Shown in pieces: positions 43,927-53,400 of a stretch of DNA of 64,000 nt; the first letter of the stretch is position 1; every line of letters begins with the position of its first letter. A model generated the notes under the pieces. The model did no database searches. It worked only from the letters and a program-made list of their open reading frames with translations, and was not told where the DNA came from. This DNA is from Nematostella vectensis (lineage: Eukaryota > Cnidaria > Anthozoa > Actiniaria > Edwardsiidae), in NCBI RefSeq assembly GCF_932526225.1, contig NC_064043.1, forward strand, positions 15,810,085-15,874,084. Reading direction: 5' to 3'. Made by a program: the position numbers and the translations under genes.

Positions 43927-44997
43927 TCACACACACCGTGTTCTCCATTTATACGCTCGTCCGCCTACTTGGTATCCAGGCCCCATTACTCTGCGAGCCC
44001 AAGTTGATGCAATGTTTCGTGGTTCAAGAACATCTGAGATGGTTGGTGGTGATATCTTGCCATCTCGTTTTATTTTGCAAGTCAAACTTGTTGCTATGTT
44101 TCGTGGTCCAAGGATATCTAAGAGGATTGGTGGCGGTATCTTACCACCTTGTTGACCTCCGTTACCAGAGACGCGTCGGGTGGTGACGTATTTGGTTTTA
44201 GTGGTGGTGTCCCCGTTTTGGGTGCGACTCTTGCGGGTTGTACACTTTTTCGTGGTTTTGGCGCCACCTCTTGCACTACCGCGGGAAGAGGCTCGACTCG
44301 AGGTGGTTGAGGGTGTGGATGGGGTAATGGTGCGACTTCTTGAACGACTTCTCGGGGTTGAACGACTTCTAGGTGTGGACGTGCGTGAAGGAGGGGTAAG
44401 GCTCCCCAACGAAGATCTCATCCCTGGTGATGCTAGTGAGATACTACTGCTACTTCCAGCAGGAGTACCAGCGGCAGCTGTGAAGGCTTCAAGCACATTG
44501 GTGCGTCGTGGTGGTGTTTTCTTTTTGGTGGTGAGACGTCCCTGGGCACTGCCCGCTCGTCGCCGGGGAACCGAGATTCGTCGCCGTTTTTTGGGTGTGT
44601 CACTGCGTCGTCGCGAGATCGAGGACCGTGGTGTAAACGATGGTGGAGTACGTCGCTGTTGTCGAGGTGTACTCACGGGTGGGCTGGACGCCAAGGGTGA
44701 CAGGGTTGATAGGGATAGGGGTGATGGGATCTCGAGGGGTATCCCAAACTCGTCTCGGGGAATAGTGTGGAATGGTGAAGCTGCAGAGGATGAGGATGCA
44801 GAAGAGGGGGAGGAAAGGGGGCTAATCCCTTCTTGTGGTGTGGGGGGCGAGAGACCATGGCGTCGATTCAATTGTGCTTCAGCTCTTAAGCGTGCACGGG
44901 CGCTCGCAGTGGGGCGCCCCCGTGTGGCACCACCACGGTTACGGGGTGTTCCTCGTGTGGCGCCGCCACGTGGACCTCTTCCTCGTGTCCTATCCAT
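43927..44997 (-). CDS. Arg/Ser-rich basic protein, copy 2 (core-like)
   Basis: The frame is open for 356 codons from the ATG at 44997 (MDRTRGRGPRGGATRGTP). Order: RG-rich N-terminus, AQLNRRHGLSPPTP, Ser-rich region, PRDEFGIPLE, KKRRRISVPRRRAG, then a long SR/STP-rich stretch (STPRSRSRSRTITPSTPS) that resembles protamine- or SR-like tails, then a Thr/Lys segment. The C-terminus has a repeated block (LGPRNIATS / LEPRNIAST) from a 63-bp DNA duplication at about 44010-44150. By analogy with adenovirus core proteins it may bind DNA; this is inference. The start is not preceded by its own TATA within 30 bases of the previous stop except TATAAATAG at about 45030-45038, now directly upstream because the PLA2 gene is deleted. 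Confidence 0.65.
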   Translation of the reverse strand: MDRTRGRGPRGGATRGTPRNRGGATRGRPTASARARLRAEAQLNRRHGLSPPTPQEGISPLSSPSSASSSSAASPFHTIPRDEFGIPLEIPSPLSLSTLSPLASSPPVSTPRQQRRTPPSFTPRSSISRRRSDTPKKRRRISVPRRRAGSAQGRLTTKKKTPPRRTNVLEAFTAAAGTPAGSSSSISLASPGMRSSLGSLTPPSRTSTPRSRSTPRSRSRSRTITPSTPSTTSSRASSRGSARGGAKTTKKCTTRKSRTQNGDTTTKTKYVTTRRVSGNGGQQGGKIPPPILLDILGPRNIATSLTCKIKRDGKISPPTISDVLEPRNIASTWARRVMGPGYQVGGRAYKWRTRCV

Positions 44998-45029
44998 CGT
45001 CAACTAAAACGGGGTGGCTTTCCCTCTAT

Positions 45030-45623
45030 TTATACTTTTTTTTTGTTATCGTCTTCTTCTTCATGGCTTACGTAGGCGGTAACGTAGGCGGTAGGCGTTA
45101 GGGTTTTTTTTGGTAAAAATCCATCAACAAGTAGCCATGAGGTTCTTGTGTGGCTTGTCGGTGCGCGTCCATCACGTAATCTAACTGCCCTGGGAACGCT
45201 TGTTGGGCAAGCATCCGAACACCCAATTGGTTCCTCGGGTCTTTGAACAACACAAAGTAATGCCCATTGATCGAAGCGGTACGTGATTTTCCTCAAGGGA
45301 ATAGATTTTGTGACAAAAATAGGGTGGTGATATCGTGATGAGATTCTTGGGTGAATACTTTCACCCATGCCCGGGGTATCGTGTTTTCCAAATAGATCTG
45401 TGATGGAGTCGGGTAAACCCTGATGGAATTCGACACCCAGTTTGCGTTGCATCGTGTCAAATAAGGGTTGCCATTCCCCGTAACAATAGACGATTTTACG
45501 AAATTGTTTGTCAAAGGCCCGAGGTGCTTGCTGTAATAAGGAGTGTACCCAGCTGGTTTTTCCCGATTGACTAGGTCCCACCACCATGACTGCGCAGGGA
45601 CAACGAAATCGACGATCGTCCAT
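45030..45623 (-). pseudogene. Packaging ATPase (FtsK/HerA, A32-like), broken
   Basis: The ATG at 45623 starts MDDRRFRCPCAVMVVGPSQS. GPSQSGKTS is a Walker A motif near residue 16. A segment with KIVYCYGEWQPLF follows, then a frameshift near 45390 and another near 45290. The C-terminal part YFVLFKDPRNQL... is shared with the remnant in copy 1. The last codons are replaced by a short Lys-rich tail closing at 45030, so the C-terminus was lost by deletion. In Polintons this ATPase is thought to package the genome into capsids. Confidence 0.85.
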
Positions 45624-45659
45624 TCTGGTTCGAGACCACTAGGAAAATGATCGCTTGCC

Positions 45660-45782
45660 TCGTTTCCCTTATAAGGATGCCCCCCCCCCCAAAAAAAAAA
45701 AAAACCACAGGTAGTCCAAAAACAAACTTTTTTATTTTTTTTTATTATTACATGATTTTTTTAACGTTAAGTGGGTGGCGTG
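45660..45782. other. Spacer with homopolymer runs
   Basis: It holds a C10A14-type run (about 45680-45703) and T-rich stretches, about 120 bases between the protease and ATPase genes. No gene seen. Confidence 0.5.
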
Positions 45783-46377
45783 CTAATGTACTAAATGGTG
45801 CTGAGGTACAGCACACTGACGCCAAGGACAATACGGCGTACGTCGTCGCCGTTGTTGTCGTGATAAGGCTTTCACGTGGAACGTGTCGTGTACAAACGAA
45901 CAAACCAGTTGATCGTTCCAATTGACGTGAGGGGTAAACATCGCGGTAATGTCTTGTAAGGACTTGTTGCGAACACGGTGCCATAAAAAGTACAGACAGT
46001 ATTGTCCACATACAGCCGAGTCTAATGCTTGAAGTTGTCGTTGGTTCGTCACGACGGGTGGTGGACGTAGAGCGCAGAAATTTGGCATGGCGCGTCCGTA
46101 CGCACTTGGAGGGAACCCAAAACTGTCCCACCATTCGCAGTGGCGTAAAGTACACTGCCAACCAATGGCTTCTTGGTTTGTTGCTAGGGTCCACATTCAC
46201 AATGTAGGCTGCGTCACCGTTTCCATCCTCTGGAATGAAGTTAGGTAGACGATCCGAGGGAAACACACCTTCAAACACAGATTCTATGTAGGGATCACTA
46301 CGTGCCATGGCTTCCAGCTCTTCGGTTCTCATGGCGTCAAACTCCATCAGTCTTGTTCTTTTCCACCCGTCATCCAT
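45783..46377 (-). pseudogene. Adenain-like cysteine protease (capsid maturation), frameshifted
   Basis: The ATG at 46377 lies 4 bases after the stop of the major capsid gene. The N-terminal part runs to a PRSHWLAVYF segment (about residues 68-77), whose His fits the adenain catalytic His. After a frameshift near 46150 the other frame gives the LQALDSAVCGQYCLYF block with the catalytic Cys region (VCGQYC) and a preceding Gln in NQRQLQALD. The end is Arg-rich. The frameshift separates His from Cys, so it is inactive. Gene order next to the major capsid is typical for Polintons. Confidence 0.85.
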
Positions 46378-46381
46378 TTTT

Positions 46382-47712
46382 TCAACCTTGGATGTCGTAG
46401 ATCACATTACGTAAGGGGTCAATTTCCATATTGTTGAACTCTCCGTAGATGACGATGGACATCACCTTGTCGGTAGCAACATTGAATGAGAGCGCGAGGT
46501 CTACCGTGCCTTTATATTGTGGGTGGTAGTACCCCAACGCTGCGTTCCAGGGCCAGTGAAATCGTAGACCTGTAGTCCGTAGCCATTTTCAAACTCGTCC
46601 CTGCTGACGTTCAGCCCCCCCCGCCGCGCAACGTGCCGCACACATTGTCAAACAGCATGTGGTACAAATCCACTCCTTTTCCATCGAGCCTGCTGAGCGC
46701 ATTGTAAGGGGTTTCTTCACCGTCCACGGTCACCTTGATGTCGGTCAGTTTGGCTTCCAGCTGGAAATTGAAGGGGTTCTTGGTGTAATCCCCATTGTAT
46801 GCTGCATCCTCCACGAATCCGAGGATCATCCTTTTTGGAACGAGTCCATTGAATAGGTTCGTGGCTTCGAAGGAGCGTACACCTTGGGGTATCTGCCGAG
46901 TTTTCACGACTGCTGACGTTAGTGGATACATGCCCATCTTGGGGGAGGAGGGAGAATGCATGATCTTCGCATGGGATAACCTGACGGTATCGGAGGGTGT
47001 GACGTGGTACAGGCGTATGAGTGCTGACTCAACTTTGTATTTTTCAGTTGGTGAAGTTGATCCTGACATGAGGCAGAACTTGGGTTTGTGAAGTTCCAGT
47101 CTGATTTTTATTTCCATGTTGTTCACCAAGTATCGGTCAGAATGGAATAGGTCGCAGAAGGGAGGTCCGGCCAGACCAACCGATTTGCTTTCTGCCGTGT
47201 ACGCGGCACGGCGCATCAATCCTTTGTTGGTGGCTATGGCAGCACCGGAACTAGCGACTGCTGTAGTGTCATGTTCTCCAGCGGTATCTTTGTCCCAGAG
47301 TGCACATTCAAGTACGAATTTCGGGCTTCTCCCGGGTAGTTGAGGAGTGTCTCGATGAAGGCGCGGTACGCATACGAGTCCGATTGTAACGTGACGATTT
47401 TACCATTAAGATGGATGGTGACCTGCTTGATCATCGAATGCAAGGCATTGTTGACAAAGCCTACTTTATCCCCAGCACCAAGAGCAGTGTTATCACCTTT
47501 TGTGATTTTAACCACGAGGCGTAGGTGTGTTTTCTGGAGATCGATGTAACTCTCGCTATTAGGAATGACCCATTCAAGGTGTTTGTCCCCACCCCTTCAA
47601 AAGGGGTGTAGGGAATATATCGTCCTTTGGCTACAGAGACATCTGTAGGGGGTAGGGAGAACAAATCCATTCCAGGGTTAACGACCTGGGGTGATCCTGT
47701 AAGAACACTCAT
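46382..47712 (-). pseudogene. Major capsid protein (double jelly-roll, hexon-like), frameshifted
   Basis: The ATG at 47712 starts MSVLTGSPQVVNPGMDLFSL, and the conserved end is YGEFNNMEIDPLRNVIYD followed by a stop at 46382-46384, as in Polinton/adintovirus capsid proteins. Middle blocks include MIKQVTIHLNGKIV, NMEIKIRLELHKPKFCLM, and a PKRMILGFV segment. Frameshifts near 47500, 47225, 46615 and 46540 interrupt it. Length (about 440 codons if the breaks are ignored) suits a double jelly-roll. It is missing from copy 1. Confidence 0.85.
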
Positions 47713-47795
47713 CGTTGAGGAGGAGGAGGAGAAGAGCTCTTCTTCGTAACAAGTCCGATTACCAACTGAAGTAGGAAAAGTGATGGAGTGGATCT

Positions 47796-48461
47796 TTATA
47801 TTTTTGAGTCATAGATGTCAGGACTGCGTGCACGTGCCGTTGGAACAACTTTACGACGACGACGACGAGGACGATGGCGGTGTTGGACAGCAGTTGCAAC
47901 TCTGATCTTAACAGCTGGGGTCTTTTTTTTCACGTCCACTTTGCCGAGAACGAGGAGGGACGTAGATTTCAAGAGGTATTGCATACCCAGTACCTCGTTG
48001 CCGAGGTGAGATAGCGTACCCGCGGAAGGCCGGTCCATACCCTCGTTGTGGCGAGATGGCGTACCCGCGGAAGGCGATCCATACCCTCGTTGTGGCGAGA
48101 TGTCGTATCCGCGGAAGGCCGGTCCATACCCTCGTTGTGGCGAGATGGCGTACCCGCGGAAGGCGATCCATACCCTCGTTGTGGCGAGATGGCGTACCCG
48201 CGGAAGGCCGGACCCCCAATCCCATACCCTCGTTGCGGTGAGATGGCGTAGCCGCGGAATGCAGGGCCACTTCCTGCGCCATACCCCAACTGTGGAGATG
48301 GGATAGCCGCGGAATGCCGGACCACCCAAACCGGAGCCAGTCTGTCTCTTTTTTTCAAACAGGGTCATACCATCAACCGTCTTGTCAATAGCAGTAGGTC
48401 CCCAACTCTTGATGGCATAGCCAGCGGCATCATTAAAAAAGGGGTTCAAAAACGTGGCCAT
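47796..48461 (-). CDS. Repeat-bearing basic protein (AFRGYAISPQRGYG repeats)
   Basis: From the ATG at 48461 the frame is open for about 221 codons: MATFLNPFFNDAAGYAIKSW, TAIDKTVDGMTLFEKK, then a tandem repeat (48010-48330) whose DNA unit alternates between 45 and 44 bp, so the protein switches between AFRGYAISPQRGYG and other-frame versions such as PRVRHLATTRVW. The end is very basic (RHRPRRRRRK). It lies between penton-like and capsid genes; a minor virion or DNA-binding role is possible. Equivalent to the interrupted stub at 4357 in copy 1. The repeat may have expanded after inactivation. Confidence 0.6.
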   Translation of the reverse strand: MATFLNPFFNDAAGYAIKSWGPTAIDKTVDGMTLFEKKRQTGSGLGGPAFRGYPISTVGVWRRKWPCIPRLRHLTATRVWDWGSGLPRVRHLATTRVWIAFRGYAISPQRGYGPAFRGYDISPQRGYGSPSAGTPSRHNEGMDRPSAGTLSHLGNEVLGMQYLLKSTSLLVLGKVDVKKKTPAVKIRVATAVQHRHRPRRRRRKVVPTARARSPDIYDSKI

Positions 48462-48482
48462 CGTTACCTTGACGACAGCCAA

Positions 48483-48938
48483 TTATCGCGTCACGCGGAG
48501 AAATTGTAATGTTGCTTTGACGCTACCTCCTTCCTCAAATGGCACCGTTCTTCCTTTATCGTATTTTATGTAGAGATGAATTCGATCGATGAGATGCGTA
48601 CGCACAGGGAGATAGATTGGGTTTTCAAAACTTTGTTCCACCGCTTCACCATCGGAATTGGACCTCATGCGTTGGCACTTTCAAGCCACTCAACCCAAAT
48701 AAGGTCAGGGTTTCAGGAAGCACATAGCGAGCCATCAACCAGATCACGTGATCAGTATCATCCAGCATGTCCCAGTTCGACGAGTACACGATAGATGTTA
48801 GGGCCATTTCCCATGCTCCATCACGTCGATCGTCTCTTGGGGGCGTATGGTGAAATCACCACTTGTATTGCCCGGTAACGCACCTTCCTTAGCATTGCTG
48901 GCTAAGGTCACGCAAAATGATTTTGTTCTTGAGGTCAT
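48483..48938 (-). pseudogene. Penton-like paralogue B, shortened and frameshifted
   Basis: The ATG at 48938 gives MTSRTKSFCVTLASNA, then EGALPGNTSGDFTIRPQETI, closely parallel to paralogue A. A stop follows GKWP near 48795. The end (LIDRIHLYIKYDKGRTVPFE) is in another frame closing at 48483. The centre of the gene is missing compared with A. It starts just downstream of the A stop. Confidence 0.65.
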
Positions 48939-48940
48939 AT

Positions 48941-49921
48941 TTATGCAAATCGTGCTCGACGAAAGTGTAATGTTGCCACCACACCGCCTGTTTGAAATGA
49001 TATGGGGTGACCAGCATCGTCTGTTATATACACCTGGATCTTGTCGATAACTTGGAGACGTGCTGGGAAATAAAAAGTAACCTTAAAATTACGTTCCACA
49101 GCTTCCCCGTGTTTTCCTCCAGGGGTCAACACCCGCAAGAGATTGCGATTCTGACTTCCCAGTATCAGATTACCATCGGTGACATTCGTGTACACGTACA
49201 TGTCCTGAAAAGGGGCTTTGCTCGTGTCGACGGGCAGGTGGCAGAACCATCACGAGAGAGCTGGGTTGCTTCGTCATAGCTCAATACTACCCATCGATGA
49301 CGAAAATAGGATGTCACATCATAGTTCGGTGGCCACTTAGTGCTCTCAGTCTGTAGCTTTGTGCTACATCAAATCCTAAATCATTAAATCGCTCAAAACC
49401 CAAGGCTCGGCCCACGCGTACGACGATGATCAGCTGTGTCAGGTAGGCCATCTTAATTGTCACTGTTTTATCTTTTTCGTTTAAGGTCACGGTAGCATCC
49501 ATCCCGGTTTGCCCCAGGCGTCTCCTCGTGTCCGCACGAGATTCGTTGAATTGATCAATACCCTTCTTGAAACTGGTTGCGATATCAATCCATTCCGGCT
49601 TCACGAAATCATCCAACTTGATCTCGAACCATTCGTGTACAATATCTCTTTCATCAGCGACAGCATTTGGGTTGTTTTGATTAGCGTGTAGCCATGCTTT
49701 TTTCGGCACCCTGGCCCACATCCAGACAATGTGTTCGTGAAGGCAAAACTGAGCCACGTGTTTGGATAGATCAGGGAAGTTAAGCCGACTTCCCAGTCTC
49801 CATCAAGCAAATCCAGTGTCTTTGGCGTGTGTATGGTAAAATTGGAAATGGTGTTGCCCGGAAGGGCACCCTCCAAGGCATTGCTGGGTAACGTCACGTG
49901 GAAATGATGTTGGTCTGTCAT
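48941..49921 (-). pseudogene. Penton-like paralogue A, frameshifted
   Basis: The ATG at 49921 gives MTDQHHFHVTLPSNALEGAL, then NFTIHTPKTLDLLDGDWEVG and LIYPNTW. A frameshift near 49740 leads to KAWLHANQNNPNA and EIKLDDFVKPEW, and another near 49330 or below leads to YVYTNVTDGNLILGS, AVERNF, IDKIQVYITDDAG and the stop at 48941. The order of blocks matches copy 1. Minor capsid (penton) identity is the best guess from position. Confidence 0.65.
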
Positions 49922-49969
49922 CGTGCACGAAACAAGTGGACCCCGGCCACGTGGATCATAAGATTTTTG

Positions 49970-50480
49970 CACTTGTTGGGCAGATACCCAACTGTTGTAC
50001 TTGTGCAATGGCGTGGATGGCCTGACGAAATACTCTTCGTTCCGTCCCTTCCCTCGCGTTCTGATCACCCGTTCGATGCGGAACAGATCCCGTTGCTCGT
50101 CGAGACTGACGTGTTGCAGTAAGGGTTCGTAAAACCGGCCCTCTAACCACGTTCCATCGTACTCGCGAAGTCGGTAAGCGTAGTTCTTCTGATTCGTGTT
50201 GTTGTACCGCTGACCCACCGTAAACACTTCTTCGGGCCAATTGGAAATGTACCCTTTGGCAAAGACGTGTTTGACTTTACTGATCCGCACCCTATCCCCC
50301 ACGTTAAATTTGGGTGGAGCTCTCTTCTTCTTCTTTGGGACCCCAGTCTTTTCTTCCCGTACAAGATAGCCCACACCTCCTCAGCATCGTCGTACGTGAA
50401 CACGTCCGCAGGAGCACGTCGGATGCTACGATGGTACGAGTGATTGCAATTGTGCACCAATTGAGGTAACATGTCCACGT
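49970..50480 (-). pseudogene. Integrase C-terminus with chromodomain, 5' truncated
   Basis: From about 50480 down it matches the end of the copy 1 integrase: NYNHSYHRSIRRAPADV, the SH3-like FNVGDRVRISKVKHVF, and the chromodomain piece FRIERVIRTRGKGRNEEYFV. The DDE catalytic core is absent because the array joins here. One frameshift near 50340 and a shift in the chromodomain (EYFV then RPSTPLHKYNSWV) remain. A one-base difference removes the stop found in copy 1. Confidence 0.8.
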
Positions 50481-53400
50481 AACTTAATAGATAATTTAAT
50501 TTTTTCTATTATAATTATTGATGAAAGAATTGCTTTAAAAGGAAATTAAAGCTCGGCATATATAAGCCTTGAATAAATAGGGCACCCTTTTAAGACCAAT
50601 GTACAGGCTTGGCATCTTGAAGCGCGATGCCACAAATATAATTGGGTTAACTAGTATGAAAGTAAACTTTTGCCATTGTGTGATTAGCGATTTTCAGATG
50701 AAGAAAAATTCTAACTATAACATTAAAAAAGAAAGAATGATAAGAACAGTGACCTCCTTCCAAGCAGTTAAGGCAGAGCAATTCACCATTCGCAGTTTTT
50801 CATTTTTTATATCTTATCTCAATCGTTTGATTGCTTTGTTCAGAGCAAGAAACAGACGAGACATAATTTACAAAGGATCACCCATTTATTGTCTCTTATC
50901 TGATTCACAAGACACGAGATAATCACATGAAAAAAAGATTATATTACTATAAAATTAAAACAGAACGAATGATAACAACAGTAACATCTTCTTCGTGGCG
51001 TGTGCTACCTTATAGGAAACAGAGAAGTCCCAAGTATCTGAGAAACCATCTGCGATGTTAGTTAAAGATGAAGAACAAGGACTGAAACAAAGTTAAAGAA
51101 AAACTTGAAAACATTTGAAAATCTTTTTGAATCTCAATTAGATATATTTAAAGAGTCAGACCGTGCGCACATAGGATCCAGTCACATCCCTGAAACTGGT
51201 TTTTCAACTCAATTGCTTCTTCGTGGCGTGTGTTACCTAATAGCAAACAGAGAAGTCCCAAGTATCTGAGACTGATTTCTCGACTCTCACTTGCCTCTTC
51301 GCGGCGTGTCCTACTTTATAGCAAACAGAGAAGTCCAAAATATCAAGCGGTACTAGACCGCTTGTTGACGTTTCTGGTTGGGACTGGATACTCCCCCGGT
51401 TAAGGCTAAGCAGGACAATCAGATTGTGATGCCGAAATGTTTTGACCCGAGGGACCACATACCTGCAAACTCTTTTATGGCATCCAAGGCAGAGCACCAG
51501 ATAATACTAGATGGGTGGCTAGTCTTCAGCAATACCCAGTCAAGCAAGCCAAAAAAAGAAAATATGGCATGTAGTCGTGGGTGGGGGTCTCCTTAGTTTA
51601 CATGGCTGTTGTCACGCATTACAACGCCCCAGCGAAAGAACGATCTATCCATCACGTTTATCTCTTTAAGATCCTTTGTTTATATTGCCAGTTTGTTGGG
51701 GGAACGTGGCATCTCATCAACTAGTGAACACACTGCATCTCGAGGACTAGTGCTTAATCAAAGTCAAGCTCTTCAATTTCCATACAGTCGTCAACAATTA
51801 TTGTGACTGTCCCCCAGCAGGCAAGGTCACCCCAGGTGGTGTACTGTATATTGGGGAACAAGGGGAATGGGTGGCCCCTGAACCCTGTCGGTTGTTCATA
51901 GAGTATTTCTTGGGCTGGGAAATTCTTACCCTTGGTAAGTAGCTTTTCCCCTATCATTAACACATAATCTAAACATCCTATCTCAAAGATCCCAGGTACC
52001 TTCGGAAAGCTAAAATCTTCAGGCTAAAAATAATAAACATAGGCTGAGCAAATACTCCAGTCCAAACCCAGTGAGAAAAAAAAAAGAAAACAAATCAATC
52101 CTTTGATTGCTTTGTTCACTGCAGTACCAGACCAGACATAATTTACAGATGAAGATGAAGAATGAAGATGAAGAAATGATTTTTATCATTGTAACTTAAT
52201 AGATTATTTATTTTTTTCTATTATAATTATCGATGAGAGATATGCTTTAAGAAGAAATAAAAGCTCGGCAAATATAAGTTTTGTATAAAAAGGGCACCCT
52301 TTTAAGGCCAATGTACAGGCTTGGCATCTTGACGCGCGATGCCACAAATATAATAGAGTTAACTAGTATGCAAGTAAACTTTTGCCCTTGTGTGATTAGC
52401 GATTTTCAGATGAAGAAACATTATAGCTATAACATTAAAAAAGAAAGAATGATAACAACAGTACCATCCTTCCAAGCAGTTAAGGCAGAGCAATTCACCA
52501 TTCGCAGATTTGTATTTTTTATATCTTCTCTCAATCGTTTGATTGCTTTGTTCAGAGCAAAAACAGACAAGACATAATTTACAAAGGATCACCCATTTAT
52601 TCTCTTATCTGATTCACAAGACACGAGAAGATCAGATGAAAACAAGATTTTTCTCATTATAACTTAAGAGATTTTTAATTTTTTTCTATTATAATTATTG
52701 ATGAAAGAATTGCTTTAAGAAGAAATAAAAGCTCGGCAAATGTAAGTTTTGTATAAATAGGGCACCCTTTTAAGGCCAATGTACAGGCTTGGCATCTTGA
52801 CGCGCGATGCCACAAATATAATTGAGTTAACTAGTATGCAAGTAAACTTTTGCCCTTGTGTGATTAGCGATTTTCAGATGAAGAAACATTATAGCTATAA
52901 CATTAAAAAAGAAAGAATGATAACAACAGTAACCTCCTTCCAAGCAGTTAAGGCAGAGCAATTCACAATTCGCAGTTTTTCATTTTTTTATATCTTCTCT
53001 CAATCGTTTGATTGCTTTGATCAGAGCAGAAACAGACGGGACATAATTTACAAAGGATCACCCATTTATTGTCTCTTATCTGATTCACAAGACACGAGAA
53101 GATCAGATAAAAAAAAAAAGATTATATAACTATAAAATTAAAACAGAACGAATGATAACAGTACCATCTTCTTCGTGGCGTGTGCTACCTTATAGGAAAC
53201 AGAGAAGTCCCAAGTATCTGAGAAACCACCTGCGATGTTAGTTGAAGATAAAGAACAAGGACGGAAACGAAGTTAAAGAAAAACTTAAAAACATTTGAAA
53301 ATCCTTTTGAATCACATTTAGATATATTTAAAGAGTCAGACCGTGCGCACATAGGATCCAGTCACATCCCTGAAACTGGTTTTTCAACTCACTTGCTTCT

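Larger units (their letters stand above)
41020..50480 (-). mobile_element. Polinton/Maverick (adintovirus-like) element, copy 2, truncated in the integrase
   Basis: It is the inverted counterpart of copy 1. The terminus AGTAGTAAAG starts at 41020, inside the last unit of the 25-bp minisatellite. Going away from it on the minus strand come (reverse order of transcription) RING gene, small genes, basic protein, ATPase, protease, major capsid, repeat-bearing gene, two penton-like genes and the integrase C-terminus. Similarity to copy 1 stops at about 50481, where the 1.7-kb array begins. No PLA2-like or antiparallel gene remains. Several genes are frameshifted, so it is inactive. Confidence 0.9.

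Noticed and set aside
44180-45007. Plus-strand frame of 275 codons
   Set aside because: Antisense shadow of the basic-protein gene, which is supported by its counterpart in copy 1.
51378-51430. 5S rRNA resemblance (GGCTAAGCAGG in each 1.7-kb unit)
   Set aside because: Only about ten bases agree with the 5S internal region; the rest of the gene is absent.
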